From: Ypsolopha sequella
Taxonomy: Eukaryota > Arthropoda > Insecta > Lepidoptera > Ypsolophidae
Length of the DNA stretch: 64,000 nt
Direction: 5' to 3'
NCBI GenBank assembly: GCA_934047225.1
Contig: OW204005.1
Coordinates: 19,848,396-19,912,395, forward strand
In this document: in pieces, positions 1 to 12,200 of the stretch
How the letters are laid out: each line of letters begins with the position of its first letter
How positions within the stretch are numbered: the first letter of the stretch is position 1
Position numbers and translations under genes: made by a program
Notes under the pieces: model-generated
Seen by the model: the letters and a program-made list of their open reading frames with translations, nothing else
The model's database searches: none
What the model was told of the DNA's origin: nothing

Positions 1-196
1 GTGGCGTTTTACACATTGACATACTGCAAAAACGAGCGTTTATGCCGTTTGTAAGCTGACGAATTATACAATTTGCCTGCCACATACATATGTTAAGTCA
101 GCTTAAATAAGTAAAAGTCTAAAAATATTGTTTTTCAATACCTACCTGCGCTTGTGTTCATGTTAATAATTTTATTATATTTTGTTTATTTTTAGT
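1..196. other. sequence upstream of the first coding exon
   Basis: AT-rich DNA with no coding signal. It ends in a pyrimidine-rich stretch and an AG at 194-195, directly before the protease start codon. This looks like a 3' splice site, so a 5' UTR exon and the promoter probably lie outside the window. Confidence 0.5.
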
Positions 197-286
197 ATGC
201 TGCACATATTTGGGTTAGCTGCGATTTCGGTAACCCTTTTAGGGTTCGCATCGACGCAAGACGCCAATTGTGACTACAACCAAAAT
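197..286 (+). CDS. protease exon 1: signal peptide and start of CUB
   Basis: Thirty codons from ATG at 197. Residues 1-20 form a hydrophobic signal peptide with likely cleavage near FAS-TQ, followed by the first CUB cysteine in NCDYNQN. I place the donor after AAT at 286 (GTGGGT) because only this phase joins exon 2; the stronger-looking GTATGA four bases on would break the frame. Confidence 0.8.
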
Positions 287-3200
287 GTGGGTATGAGTTC
301 AAAACCATTTAAGAGGCTATGCTAATTTTATTTTTGTCACTGTCACTCCAAGCGAAAACACGCTCAGTGCGAGAGGGGCGGATTCAGGGCGAAAGCGAAA
401 AATGTTAGTTTTATAATTTTTATAGAAAAACCAAAATAGCTAGCAAAATTTTAAATATCAAATCTCTAGATGTTGTTGAAACACGCCTAATAAAATATGT
501 TTGAGTTCTGTATATGGTAACTATTGGTCAAACGAGAAGAAAAAGTGTGTTCAAAAATAGGAGGCGGTTCTCAATGAGCGGTTTTCCAGACTGACCTTGA
601 TCAAGCTTTCAGAGGTAAACACAGATGGCGTTACCCTGCTTTCAAGTGTCAAAAAGCAAAGATTATTTTTTAATCTGTGGGCAGCAAGATAAAAATGAAA
701 TCCAACAACACCCTTCACAAAGACATTCCTATTTTGTCGTGTTTATATTGTGTTGTTTTCTATCTATATTACTTACGTTAATAGCTTGGTATTTCATTCA
801 ACTTTCAACATGGTCAGCCCATGCGTTGTAGCTAATTGTAAAAATATAGGAACACAGAGTTTAACTAATTACGGAAAGAACAATGGATCTTAGCAATAAT
901 ATATTTGAGGCATGGATTGAAGAAAGAAGCAAAGAAGAAGTGTCAAAATCAAAGAATCCAGTGTTGCCAGGAAGACATTTTTTGTCACTTTTAGTACAGG
1001 CTGCGCCATCTATTGAGTCGTTCGGTACTACTTTTTCTTTTTTAATTTGACTTTGAAAACCCCTCATTCGACTGTTTTTTTTTTTGGCGTTGTTACTCCT
1101 TAACTCCGTCATTTCTGAATCGATTTGAACAATTCTTTTTTTGTTTGAAAGAGTGTACTTCCAGGTAGGTCCCATTTTGGGTTTGGTCATGATCTGATGA
1201 AGGTCTTCAGAGATAGGCAGTGGAATTCCTCAGAAAATGACAGCATACCTCTCGAAATTGAGGTAATCGCTTTGTACCTGGGTGCTGATTACAAGGTATT
1301 ACTTGAAAATCGACATTCTTCCACCTGACCTTCGATCCTGGCTTCATCACCATATTCACCATAGAACTCCTGAACGGATCAGAGCACATAACTCGAGATT
1401 GCAGCAATCACTGCGTTAGGGTTCTAATTCAAGGGTATTCCTTGGAGATTATCAGAATACCCACCTGACCTTCGATCCTGGCTTCATCACCATAGAACTC
1501 CTCAACGGATGACAGCATATAACTCGAGATTGCGGTAATCATGTTGTGTTAGGGTGCTGATAGCAGGAAGCTACTCAAACATAGCTACTTATACTCACTT
1601 GAACTTCGTTTCATATTAACACCACGTTTGCAAGAACTACCCATACTTCACAATTTAACCCAGCAACACTAAAAATGTGAAATAAAATAAACTTTTAACA
1701 AAAAAATAGTAACCGACTTCAATAGTAACAGCAGTCATTCACTAAAAAGTTAATAATAATTCTATAAAGACCGATGGTACCGAAGCATCACTTTTGCTGA
1801 CTTCTTTCTTCCTGAAACAATATGTTATCTAGAAGTCGGCGTATTTCCTACGATATAGCAACATAAAAACCAATATAAGAACGCCGACTTCTAGATAACA
1901 TATTGTTTCAGGAAGAAAGAAGTCAGCAAAAGTGTTGCTTCGGTACCATCGGTCTTTATAGAATTATTATTAACTTTTTAGTGAATGACTGCTGTTACTA
2001 TTGAAGTCGGTTGCTATTTTTTTGTTAAAAGTTTATATTCAACTTATTAGAACACTACGGAACTTTGAGGGGGGAGATCTACTCGTACTTGACCGTTTCT
2101 TTTTAAATTGTTTTGTCTCTATCGGCATTTATAAAGTAATTTAATCTTATCACTAGATACATTAATTTATACTTATAAAGTCAATGACTAGATATGATAA
2201 GAATTTTTTTTCAGTTTATCTTTTGAATTAAAAATTTATATTACTGGGTGTTAATATGATGTTTCGGAAGCCGGAAACTGGCAATAGTACTTTTCTTTAA
2301 CTTTTACTATGGAACTAAACTTCAAATCGAGAAAAAAAAAGTTGTTCCATAGAAAAGTTACATACACGTAGTCTATCAAAATGTATGAAAAAACCATTGA
2401 TTTTTTTTCACGAGAGATTGTTCGTATGGACTAGGACTATCGCTAGTTTCCGGCTTCCGCGACATCATCTTAATATATACATAAGTAATAAGTATCATGA
2501 TTTAAATAGTAGTTTATGCTACAAGGGCCAAAAGGAATAAATTACGAGGACGATTTTTTGTTTTAAACGTAACCGAGTAATTTATTGCTTTTACGCCCGT
2601 GTATCATACTACGTTTTTCAATGCAAAGTGTGAGGAAATGAAAACAAATATAATCTTGTGAACTTTAAATTATGATTGGCTCAAAAGGATTGAATCCAGA
2701 GCCGTTAAACAGTGGAAAAAAAAGTATAACATCTATGGTACACAGGAAAGGCTGCAGGTTAGCCAACCATTGCAAACAAAAAAAAAAATAATAATAATAA
2801 TAAAGCCCTAGGGCAAAATAATCGACTTTCTGTTCGGTTTTGATGCATAAAAAGTGAGCCTTTACGAGCACTTGCATTGAAAAAATAATTTAGCTGCTGT
2901 TCTCAATACTTATGAACTATTTCGCAATGAAAAAAATTTCGTTTTGACAGCACTATAAACAAAATTAAAGTCTTCGGAAACGGCTTTATTGATTGCTTGA
3001 AAAATTTGCGGGTTTATTTTGTGTCCACCAAAACCAGTGGTGCTTTTTTGGGTTCTGTACCCAAAGGGCAAAACGGAGCCCTATTAATCCGTTGGTCCGT
3101 ATATCACAGGTCCCTAGCTCGTAAATGGAATAAGTAACAGACGGCACTTTTCTCCCAGTGGGAGACCAGAGGGAAGAGATGTAAATGTGTATGTATGTGT

Positions 3201-6200
3201 TAGAGAGAGAATATTTGAGTGTTTGTCAAACCGCTGATATTTTGAACTCCATATGAAAGGAATCCAAAATCTCAAGAGATAGAAATGTATATGTTTGTGT
3301 TAGAGAGAGAATATTTGAGTGTTTGTCAAACCGCTGATATTTTGAACTCCATATGAAAGGAATCCAAAATCTCAAGAGATAGAAATGTGTATGTTTGTGT
3401 TAGAGAGAGAATATTTGAGTGTTTGTCAACCATTGGTATTTTGAACTCCATATGAAAGGAATCCAAAATCTCAAGAGATAGAAATGTGTATGTATGTGTT
3501 AGAGAGAGAATATTTGAGTGTTTGTCAAACCACTGGTATTTTGAACTCCATATGAAAGGAATCCAAAATCTCAAGAGATAGAAATGTGTATGTATGTGTT
3601 AGAGAGAGAATATTTGAGTGTTTGTCAAACCACTGGTATTTTGAACTCCATATGAAAGGAATCCAAAATCTCAAGAGCATGTTTGTCTACCCTAGCGGCT
3701 TGTGGCCAACCTTGTGTCAAAGTTGTTCAGGCTATACAGGCCTCTAACATGGCTTGGCGACCATTGTCTTTCGATATCAGCCGGGACCAAGAGCTTTACG
3801 TGATTTTCGAGGTACGATAGACTTAGATGGTAATAAGCGCTACCTAGGAGAGATGTCTCAAATGTATCATCACTACATCATTCCAGGTTCAACCCGGTGT
3901 TCAATACTACATCTACAGCCCAGGATACCCTAACAACTACACCCCAGGAGTGCAATGCAGGTGGATAGCGGTCTGCCCTTCAGGGTACAACTGCAAGATA
4001 GAATGCGGAGACATCAATCTGCCTCAGGTAAAGCTAATGAAGCAGTCAACATTCATAGACTTTCTTTTCACCAAAGATTTTACGTCCCAGCTTAAGGCGC
4101 CTCATCCCAGCGTCATCTGAAAATTACTCTATTATTGCTCTTAAACGGTATGTTTAAAAATTGTGAAAAACATATTATATTGATATTTAAACTATAAAAA
4201 ACAATTTCATTTAACACGTTGAAGGACAGAGATTGCCCTCATACAAGTTGTGTTGTGCCACATGGTAGTAGAGAGGAAGGCGAAAGGGGAAACGGACATT
4301 TAGGCCCATTGGATTGACAGTAGATCTCGTTTGAATGTTCACTTTGTGACACAATAAACAAAACTTGTACTGGTTTGTAGAGAAATCTCGACGCTGCTAG
4401 CCGTTCTGGCACAATTCTACAGGGAATCGATGACGCCATACGGCGTCGTGTTCAAATTAGTATATCTAATAGTTCGCTGTAAGACGCTGTCCAGCATCTC
4501 TGTCCTTCAACGTGTTAAGGAAATTATTCTCGCTTATAAGAAACAGCATGAAAACATTGTTCAAATTCAAGCTGCTTTTAGACTTAAATTAAGTTAAATT
4601 GGTTATTTAACCACTAATGGTATTTGTTAGGTTCTTGCACTAAAATACAAGGAAAATATTGCTTAGAAAAATCGTTTATGGAATTTTTTTACCATCCGTC
4701 ATGTCCATGTGAAAAGTATTATTTTCTCCTATTTTGCGCTATCCGGAGACACAGGGACGTCGTAATACAGTGCGTGCTGATATGAACATTATTTCAATAA
4801 GATAAAGATAAGATAAGATAAATTTATTAATCTTCAGTAAGAGTTATTACATATAACGGTACATTGCGGTAGGTAAAAACCTATATTAAATACAAATACT
4901 ATCTTATTGTTTATAGAAGTACCTCGGGGAACTGTGTTCCCTACACTAAGTACTAAGAGTACCTGTACGGTAGGGTTACAGTGATTCTCTGCAGTCGCTG
5001 CACATTACATTTGACATTTTCAGATAAAAAGAAGACAGCAACTGAATATAATAGTAATAAAAAATAAAATAAAATAAAAATAGAACATAAAAATACAATC
5101 ATAGTTGCATGCAAAAACATTATCAATATTTATTTATAAATTTAGGCGTCATTATTGTTTAATATTAAATTAAATTAATATAGTTTCTGTCGATATTTAT
5201 ACCGACACAAGGTCGTTGGTGGCTACCTACCCTTGTCGCCATATCTCGGATACAGGTTTACCGGCTTATCACCTAAAAGCTCATTAGCTCAAACTACAGT
5301 AGAGTCTTGATAATCCGAACTAGCAAAAACTAACCCCTGTTCGGACTCACGAAGCGTTCGGATTATAGTATGTAAGGAGAAAAAAAAACATTTTTATTCT
5401 TAAAATAGTGTTTAATTATATACATAGTTTAAGAGGTACAGTAAGCAACGAGCTGGGCTTTACATATTGACCTTGGGAACGCTCTTATTACAAGTATGGT
5501 GCACTTTTCGGCTATAGTCAAAGTTTTATGTTTGCGTTTTGGTGTTGGAACCATCTTTATAACCTCAAAAAACACGCCGCGCACGAGTACAGAGCAGAAA
5601 AACGTGGAATGGACGCGCAACGTGGCAGTCGTAACTGCAGACTAATTAATAAACAACATAGCAGCGAGGCGAAGGCGAGGAAGTGGGGTGGGGTATGCAG
5701 TTCGGATTATAGCGACGTTCGGATTAGCCTGAGTACGGATTATCGAGGCTCTACTGTATTTATTTTCAGACCGAATCTTGCTCAGGGGACCGTCTCCTGG
5801 TTTCAAGATCTGGAGATCCAACACTGACAGGAGCTGACAAGTACTGCGGCAGAGGAACTCTTACTGCTACTTCCACAGCACAACGGTTAAGCATCGGTGA
5901 GTGTCATCCATCTTTAGTTCATTGCATCCATCGATATAGTATTAGGTCTTTACATATGAAATTGCCGTTTTCTATAGAAAATTTGAAGGAAACTAAATTT
6001 TCAGTACTAACATCTTTAACATTTTTTCAATTTTCTTGTGTACTTTAAAATATGCCTTAGCCCCGTAGGCGCTTTAACCCCGGTTGACGAATTTGGAGGC
6101 CTATACCGCCGCCTGTAAGGCGCTTGGACAAATAGTACCTATATATTCGTTTGTAATGACATTGTAGTCGATTTTGAAGGCTTTAAATTTAGTTTTAGTG

Positions 6201-9200
6201 CTGTCAAAACTAAAATTATTCCAAAGTAATTGAGCTTCTGTTCCTAGCAATTAAGGACTATTTTACAATAAACAAAATTTAGTTTTGACAGCACTAAAAC
6301 TAAAATTAAAGCCTTTAGAATCTGCATTAATGATGATTTTTCAGGGTTGATAACAACAAGCCGTAGTTCAGGAGGCAGGTTCCTGTGTAACCTGACGGCT
6401 CAGCCAGTCCCCCCTCCCACTTCGACATGCAGTTGTGGGTACAAGAAGTCGGTGAGCATCCATATTCCCAACTAGTCCACTTTAATTATGTCATGGACTG
6501 TACACGTTCTGTCCAGCTGCTGATTTGTCCAGCTGAGAAACTGTCCAGCTGAGAAACTGTCCAGCTGAGAAACTGTCCAGCTGAGAAACTGTCCATCTGA
6601 GAATCTGTCCAGCTGAGAAACTGTCCAGCTGAGAAACTGTCCAGCTGAGAAACTGTCCAGCTGAGAAACTGTCCAGCTGAGAAACTGTCCAGCTGAGAAA
6701 CTGTCCAGCTGAGAAACTGTCCAGCTGAGAAACTGTCCAGCTGAGAATCTGTCCAGCTGAGAAACTGTCCAGCTGAGAAACTGTCCAGCTGAGAAACTGT
6801 CCAGCTGAGAAACTGTCCAGCTGAGAAACTGTCCAGCTGAGAAACTGTCCAGCTGAGAAACTGTCCAGCTGAGAATCTGTCCAGCTGAGAAACTGTCCAG
6901 CTGAGAATCTGTCCAGCTGAGAATCTGTCCAGCTGAGAATCTGTCTAGCTGAGAATCTGTCCAGCTGAGAATCTGTCCAGCTGAGAATCAGTCCAGCTGA
7001 GAATCTGTCCAGCTGAGAATCTGTCCAGCTGAGAATCTGTCTAGCTGAGAATCTGTCCAGCTGAGAATCTGTCCAGCTGAGAATCTGTCCAGCTGAGAAT
7101 CTGTCCAGCTGAGAATCTGTCCAGCTGAGAATCTGTCCAGCTGAGAATCTGTCCAGCTGAGAATCTGTCCAGCTGAGAATCTGTCCAGCTGAGAATCTGT
7201 CCAGCTGAGAATCTGTCCAGCTGAGAATCTGTCCAGCTGAGAATCTGTCCAGCTGAGAATCTGTCCAGCTGAGAATCTGTCCAGCTGAGAATCTGTCCAG
7301 CTGAGAATCTGTCCAGCTGAGAATCTGTCCAGCTGAGAATCTGTCCAGCTGAGAATCTGTCCAGCTGAGAATCTGTCCAGCTGAGAATCTGTCCAGCTGA
7401 GAATCTGTCCAGCTGAGAATCTGTCCAGCTGAGAATCTGTCCAGCTGAGAATCTGTCCAGCTGAGAATCTGTCCAGCTGAGAATCTGTCCAGCTGAGAAT
7501 CTGTCCAGCTGAGAATCTGTCCAGCTGAGAATCTGTCCAGCTGAGAATCTGTCCAGCTGGGAATCTGTCCAGCTGAGAATCTGTCCAGTTGCGAATCTGT
7601 CCAGTTGCTCCGGAGGGGTTCTAGGCATAGCGTACTGTGTAGCGTTCCTCAACCTTGGATGGTACATAGTAGTAGGATGGAATAAAAACTGCTGATATAC
7701 AATATATTGTCTGATGCCGGTAATTATTCTACCTTAACACACCATTGATAGATTGTGATCGTGATAGACGATATCGTGACATAATTACAATCAGCGCCAT
7801 CTATGTACAGTAGCCGTCAATAGAAATTGTGGACTATGTAAACAAAGCGCCATGTTGTCTTTGTCTATGAATAGGTGAACTATCTAGAGATGGGTAATTA
7901 TGTGATTAAAATATGTTAGGTGCTTAATTAGTTTTCTTTATTTGATTCATCGCTAAAATATTATGATGAATCGATAGTCAAATCGCCCACGTTAATTACA
8001 AATGGTTCCGTCACAGCGTTGTTGGCCGTATCTATTATCTCATCCAGTTCTTTCATTTTTTCTTCTACTTTTAGGACATGAGGTACAGATTTTAGAGCAT
8101 CGCTGGAAGATCACACAGCTCTCGATAGAATCACACACACGTTTATGTCAAAGATTATGAAGTAACGCTGTTAAAAAAAATGACGGAATAAAATAACATC
8201 ACGAATAATATAGGTTTATATTCAAATAGATTCGTACATCACCCATTTTCAAAGACAATACAGATTCGATGAGAAAAAAATATGACAGCAATCTCGACGC
8301 AGTACAGAATTGACTATTGATTCTATGATTTTCCGTAATTAACTGGTGATTATTGAATATTTCATGATGAAATACAGTGAATGACTGGTAAGACTCGATG
8401 CTTCATGATTTGGAATAATGTTCAATGAGACTCCGTGACAGAACCTTGAGAAAAATTGAGAAAACGGTTTGTTTACATAGTCCACAATTTCTATTGACGG
8501 CGACTTTATTTATTAACTTTTTTTTTGTTTTTGTTTTATTACCATTTAAAAAAAACACAGTTAACACTATACAGTTACGCCAAACTGTACAACAGTTTGT
8601 TCAGTTTGTTGGCGTGTCGCGCTCATTACACTGGTTGTATTAAAAGTTACTATTTCTTAATTATGTTATAAATAAATACAAGTTATGCATACTCCGATTA
8701 CAAACATCAACTTATTCACTATACATTATTCCTGCAGAGTTATACAAATTATAGGAGCACACAGCCCTCGCATAATGTTACAATGTTAACAAACAAAAAA
8801 AAAACTAAAATAAAAACATATAAACATGCTAAATTTTATAAACTACTACTAAATCATGAAATAATAAACTATAACTTAAACCAATTACTAAAAAAAAAAA
8901 AATGAAAACATAAATTAAGCTTGAAGCCTTACTTGAAGCTTAATTATGTGATAAGTTTTTAGTATACATTTTTAGTATACATTCGTTGGAAATCAATTTT
9001 GTATTATTAAGTAAATAGTATGTACACAAAAATAATCCTAAAAAAAATATTATAAAAAAAAAATTGCCTCTACATCACTGTCCTGCGGGAGAGTGCCCAA
9101 AATACTTGCCACATTACCTCTCTGTATGGCAAGACTTATACCATAGTAAAACCAGAAAAGTAGTTTATCTTCAACCAAAGGTACATCGCGCGGCTAATAT

Positions 9201-12200
9201 GTGTGCGTGCTAGTACGCACGAACTACAGTACGCACACAACAGCAATATCTCGGTATGCAAGGCCGGTGCTAGTCGGGGTTACGCCGCGGTCGCGCTCAG
9301 TCAAGTCTTTCGAACAAGCGCGCCAGCGCGGCACCGATCACTTTAAATATGTCGACAGCACGCTGTCGTACATATTGTTCTGTCTTCGGATGCCTCAATA
9401 ATAATTCCTCAAATCCAGAATTATCGTTCTTCTCAATACCAACTCAACAAGAAAGGTGAGTACACAATTTATGGTACATATAAATAATAATGAGAGATGT
9501 AAACCGTACTTTCTTTGTTCACATTTAACATAGGTACCTATGATCATAACTGTGCTATGATTGTCAGTTAGTCAAAGTGTTTTTAAATGTAGAGCTGATA
9601 TGGTTGAAATCGCAAAGTTTTTTTAATTATAGACTAGGAGCCAATGTTCGATTAGATACTTAAATTTTATTATGTACTTAAATGAATTGAACTGATTAAT
9701 TTAGTCAACAATCACAAAGATTTTTAAGCAAAAGCGTTGCCAGGGGGGCAAGATGACATGAATTGTAGGTAAAATAAACAAATGTAAAGTTTTTAATTGT
9801 TCATTACAAGAAACAAAATAATTGTCTTATAAACATAATGTTCTTGGGTTTCTCGCGAATTTTTCGGTTACTTTATTATAAAAATCTCAAAGTTTTTCAA
9901 ATCTCTAGGGGGGGACAGCTGCCCCCTTCCCCCTTTTGACGATGCCCATGTTTTTAAGGTAAATTCAGGAGCTTATCTTTAATTTTATAATTGATTATTT
10001 TCAAGTTTTCTTACTTTATTTAATATAAGCAAGTAAGATTTCTTTATGAGTTATAAGGTCTATACGTTTATTATGTATGATATGAATGTATGTATGTTTG
10101 AATGTTTCACTACGTCGTCGATTGATAGCTCATTTGTCATAATCGGCTTCAAAATGTCAATTGATTTGTCATAATTTTCATTTTGTTGTTTTCAGGCGCT
10201 TACAATGGCTACAATTAATATCACGTGAGGATTTGACAGATAATGTTTCAAAATATCGTGCTTCATATTATAAATTGTAAGCATTTTAAATTAAAGAAGT
10301 CTTATTTAAATAAATGTGCTTTTTATTAATGTCTACCTCATATAAGGTTAAAATACGGTACTGAGCTCCCGGTCTACATAAAGGTCAATTCGGGTCTCTG
10401 CGGCGCGGCGCAGCGGCGCGGCGGCGTCTTTGTAGATCAAACGTGCCACCAAAGGGGCACAACAGTTGAGAACAGTTCCGCACCACAAACTTATCTATTT
10501 CGGCGACTCGCGGCCGAATATAGAAGTCATTTTAGTTTGGCCTACGGCAACAGATAAGTTGGTAACACGTTCATTTAACGTATCGCTATTCGTACCGGCT
10601 GTCGCTGCTGCTGCCATCGAGTTGAAGGCCCAATGTAAATGAATTTAATATTTACAAACATAATACATACCTACGTAGTATATGTATAATATATGTATTT
10701 AAATATTGATTTGTATTAGCTAGGTACGAAAATAAAAGAAGGAACAACCCTGACACAGTAGGTATTGAAGTCTCGTACGGGGCGTGAGTTAATCTACTGT
10801 TCTGGTTTTACTATGCTTATACGCTGGCCTAGATAAGAGCCAGCTCGCCCGCCGGTCGCCGCTAGTGTCCACAAGCTTTATAGAGAGGTCCGTGACAAGC
10901 TGACGCGCCTCCGGACCCCATGTCCCCATTGTCTCGACCCCAAAAGGCGCAAACATGTAGCTTGAACCTATTGCCACATATGTACGCCTCTTGGAGAGCT
11001 CAGCAGCGGCCGCCCCGCCGAACCAGCAGCCTTTGGGAAACATGAGAGGGCGCCAACGTATCCACGCAGGTTGCATCCCACATTTTGTATTACCATAACT
11101 TTGACATGAACACATACATAATGTCGCAGGCAAATAGTAAAATTCGGCATTTTACAAGCGGCGTCAGATTATAGTAGAATGGGGCATTTTGTAATTTTAC
11201 AAATGCATTAACCTAGCGAAAACGAGCGTGAAAAAAAAAATGAATAAAAAGAAGAATACATATTATAGTTTTTTTTTCAGTGTGCGTGCATTGCCGCCAA
11301 AGCCTAATTTAAAGTAACACTAGTAACACTAAAAATGATAATTGTTCACGCTAGACCGTGACGCATGATTCGCACCCGCAGGCGGGGATGACCCCCCCCC
11401 CCGCCGCGCGCCGGTCGAGGCGCGCGCGGGCGCTCGTTCGGTCTGTTCGGATCGGCGAGCCTCTCTAGGCGCACGCGCGCGCGCCCGCGCAGCCGACAGC
11501 TCTAAACAATAGACATTCGCGTCAGCACAAACAATTATCGCGTACCTAAAGTGTAGTGTAATTACAAGTGCTGTGTACATCACTCAAACCAGGACATTCA
11601 ATACATCCCTGCACAGACGCCAGCTCAACTAGCCAACAAGAAGGCTCAGCACGTCACCGCATCTCCTGTCGGCCCATCGAGAACAACATTCCAACAAAGG
11701 TCAGTTTACCCACAATCTTTTTCCTATCCTGTCTGCTCTCCCACTCAAATTCCATCAGCCCTGCATCCTGTAGCCAGCGGCTACATTTTTGGTCCTTCGG
11801 CCGGATCGAATTCTGGTCCTTACAGTCCATTTTCACAATTTTGGCCCTTCAAACCGCTACTGAACCAGCCCCCGTCGATTTATTACAGTCCATTTTCAAT
11901 CCAGGAAAATTTTTGGTTTATATCACCCCCCGACTATCCCCCGCCGGCCCATAACTTTGTTTTGAACCAGCCCCCGTCGATTTACTACAGTCCATTTTCA
12001 CCCGGTTACATATTTTGCCCCCTTTCCCGGCAAAAAATATTTTGTGGTTTCGAATACCTATCGCGGGTAGATAATTAGAACCGCCGCCTGGAACATTCCA
12101 TTTATCGGTTAGAACCGACCCCCCCACGCCCCTTTACAGAATAACTCATTTTCATCGCGGTTGTAATTATTATTCGGCTCAGATAACATAAGTATATTCA

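Larger units (their letters stand above)
9142..10815 (+). mobile_element. P-element-like transposon with THAP exons
   Basis: A 1674-bp insertion bounded by inverted ends CATAGTAAAACCAGAA and flanked by a 7-bp direct duplication CTTATAC (9135-9141, 10816-10822). The ends resemble P elements (CATGATG..), and the interior encodes two exons of a THAP DNA-binding domain, the N-terminal domain of P transposases. The catalytic part is absent, so it is a deletion derivative. The insertion splits a conserved reading frame exactly at the duplicated bases, which supports the boundary call. Confidence 0.75.

Noticed and set aside
287..292. Exon 1 donor at GTATGA (290/291)
   Set aside because: Would shift the frame of the whole CUB domain; the GTGGGT four bases upstream keeps all nine exons in phase.
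5528..5827. 99-codon + strand frame across exon 3
   Set aside because: Runs through the pogo-like element and into exon 3 in the wrong frame.
6509..7606. CRISPR-like repeat array
   Set aside because: Units are contiguous without unique spacers, and the DNA is an animal genome.
7041..7667. 208-codon open frame on the - strand
   Set aside because: Pure translation of the 16-bp minisatellite; the 16-residue peptide repeat follows from the unit length and gives no evidence of a gene.
11329..11583. Arg/Ala-rich - strand frame, repeated at 13853-14089
   Set aside because: Lies in both LTRs of the short BEL element; composition artefact of the GC-rich LTR.
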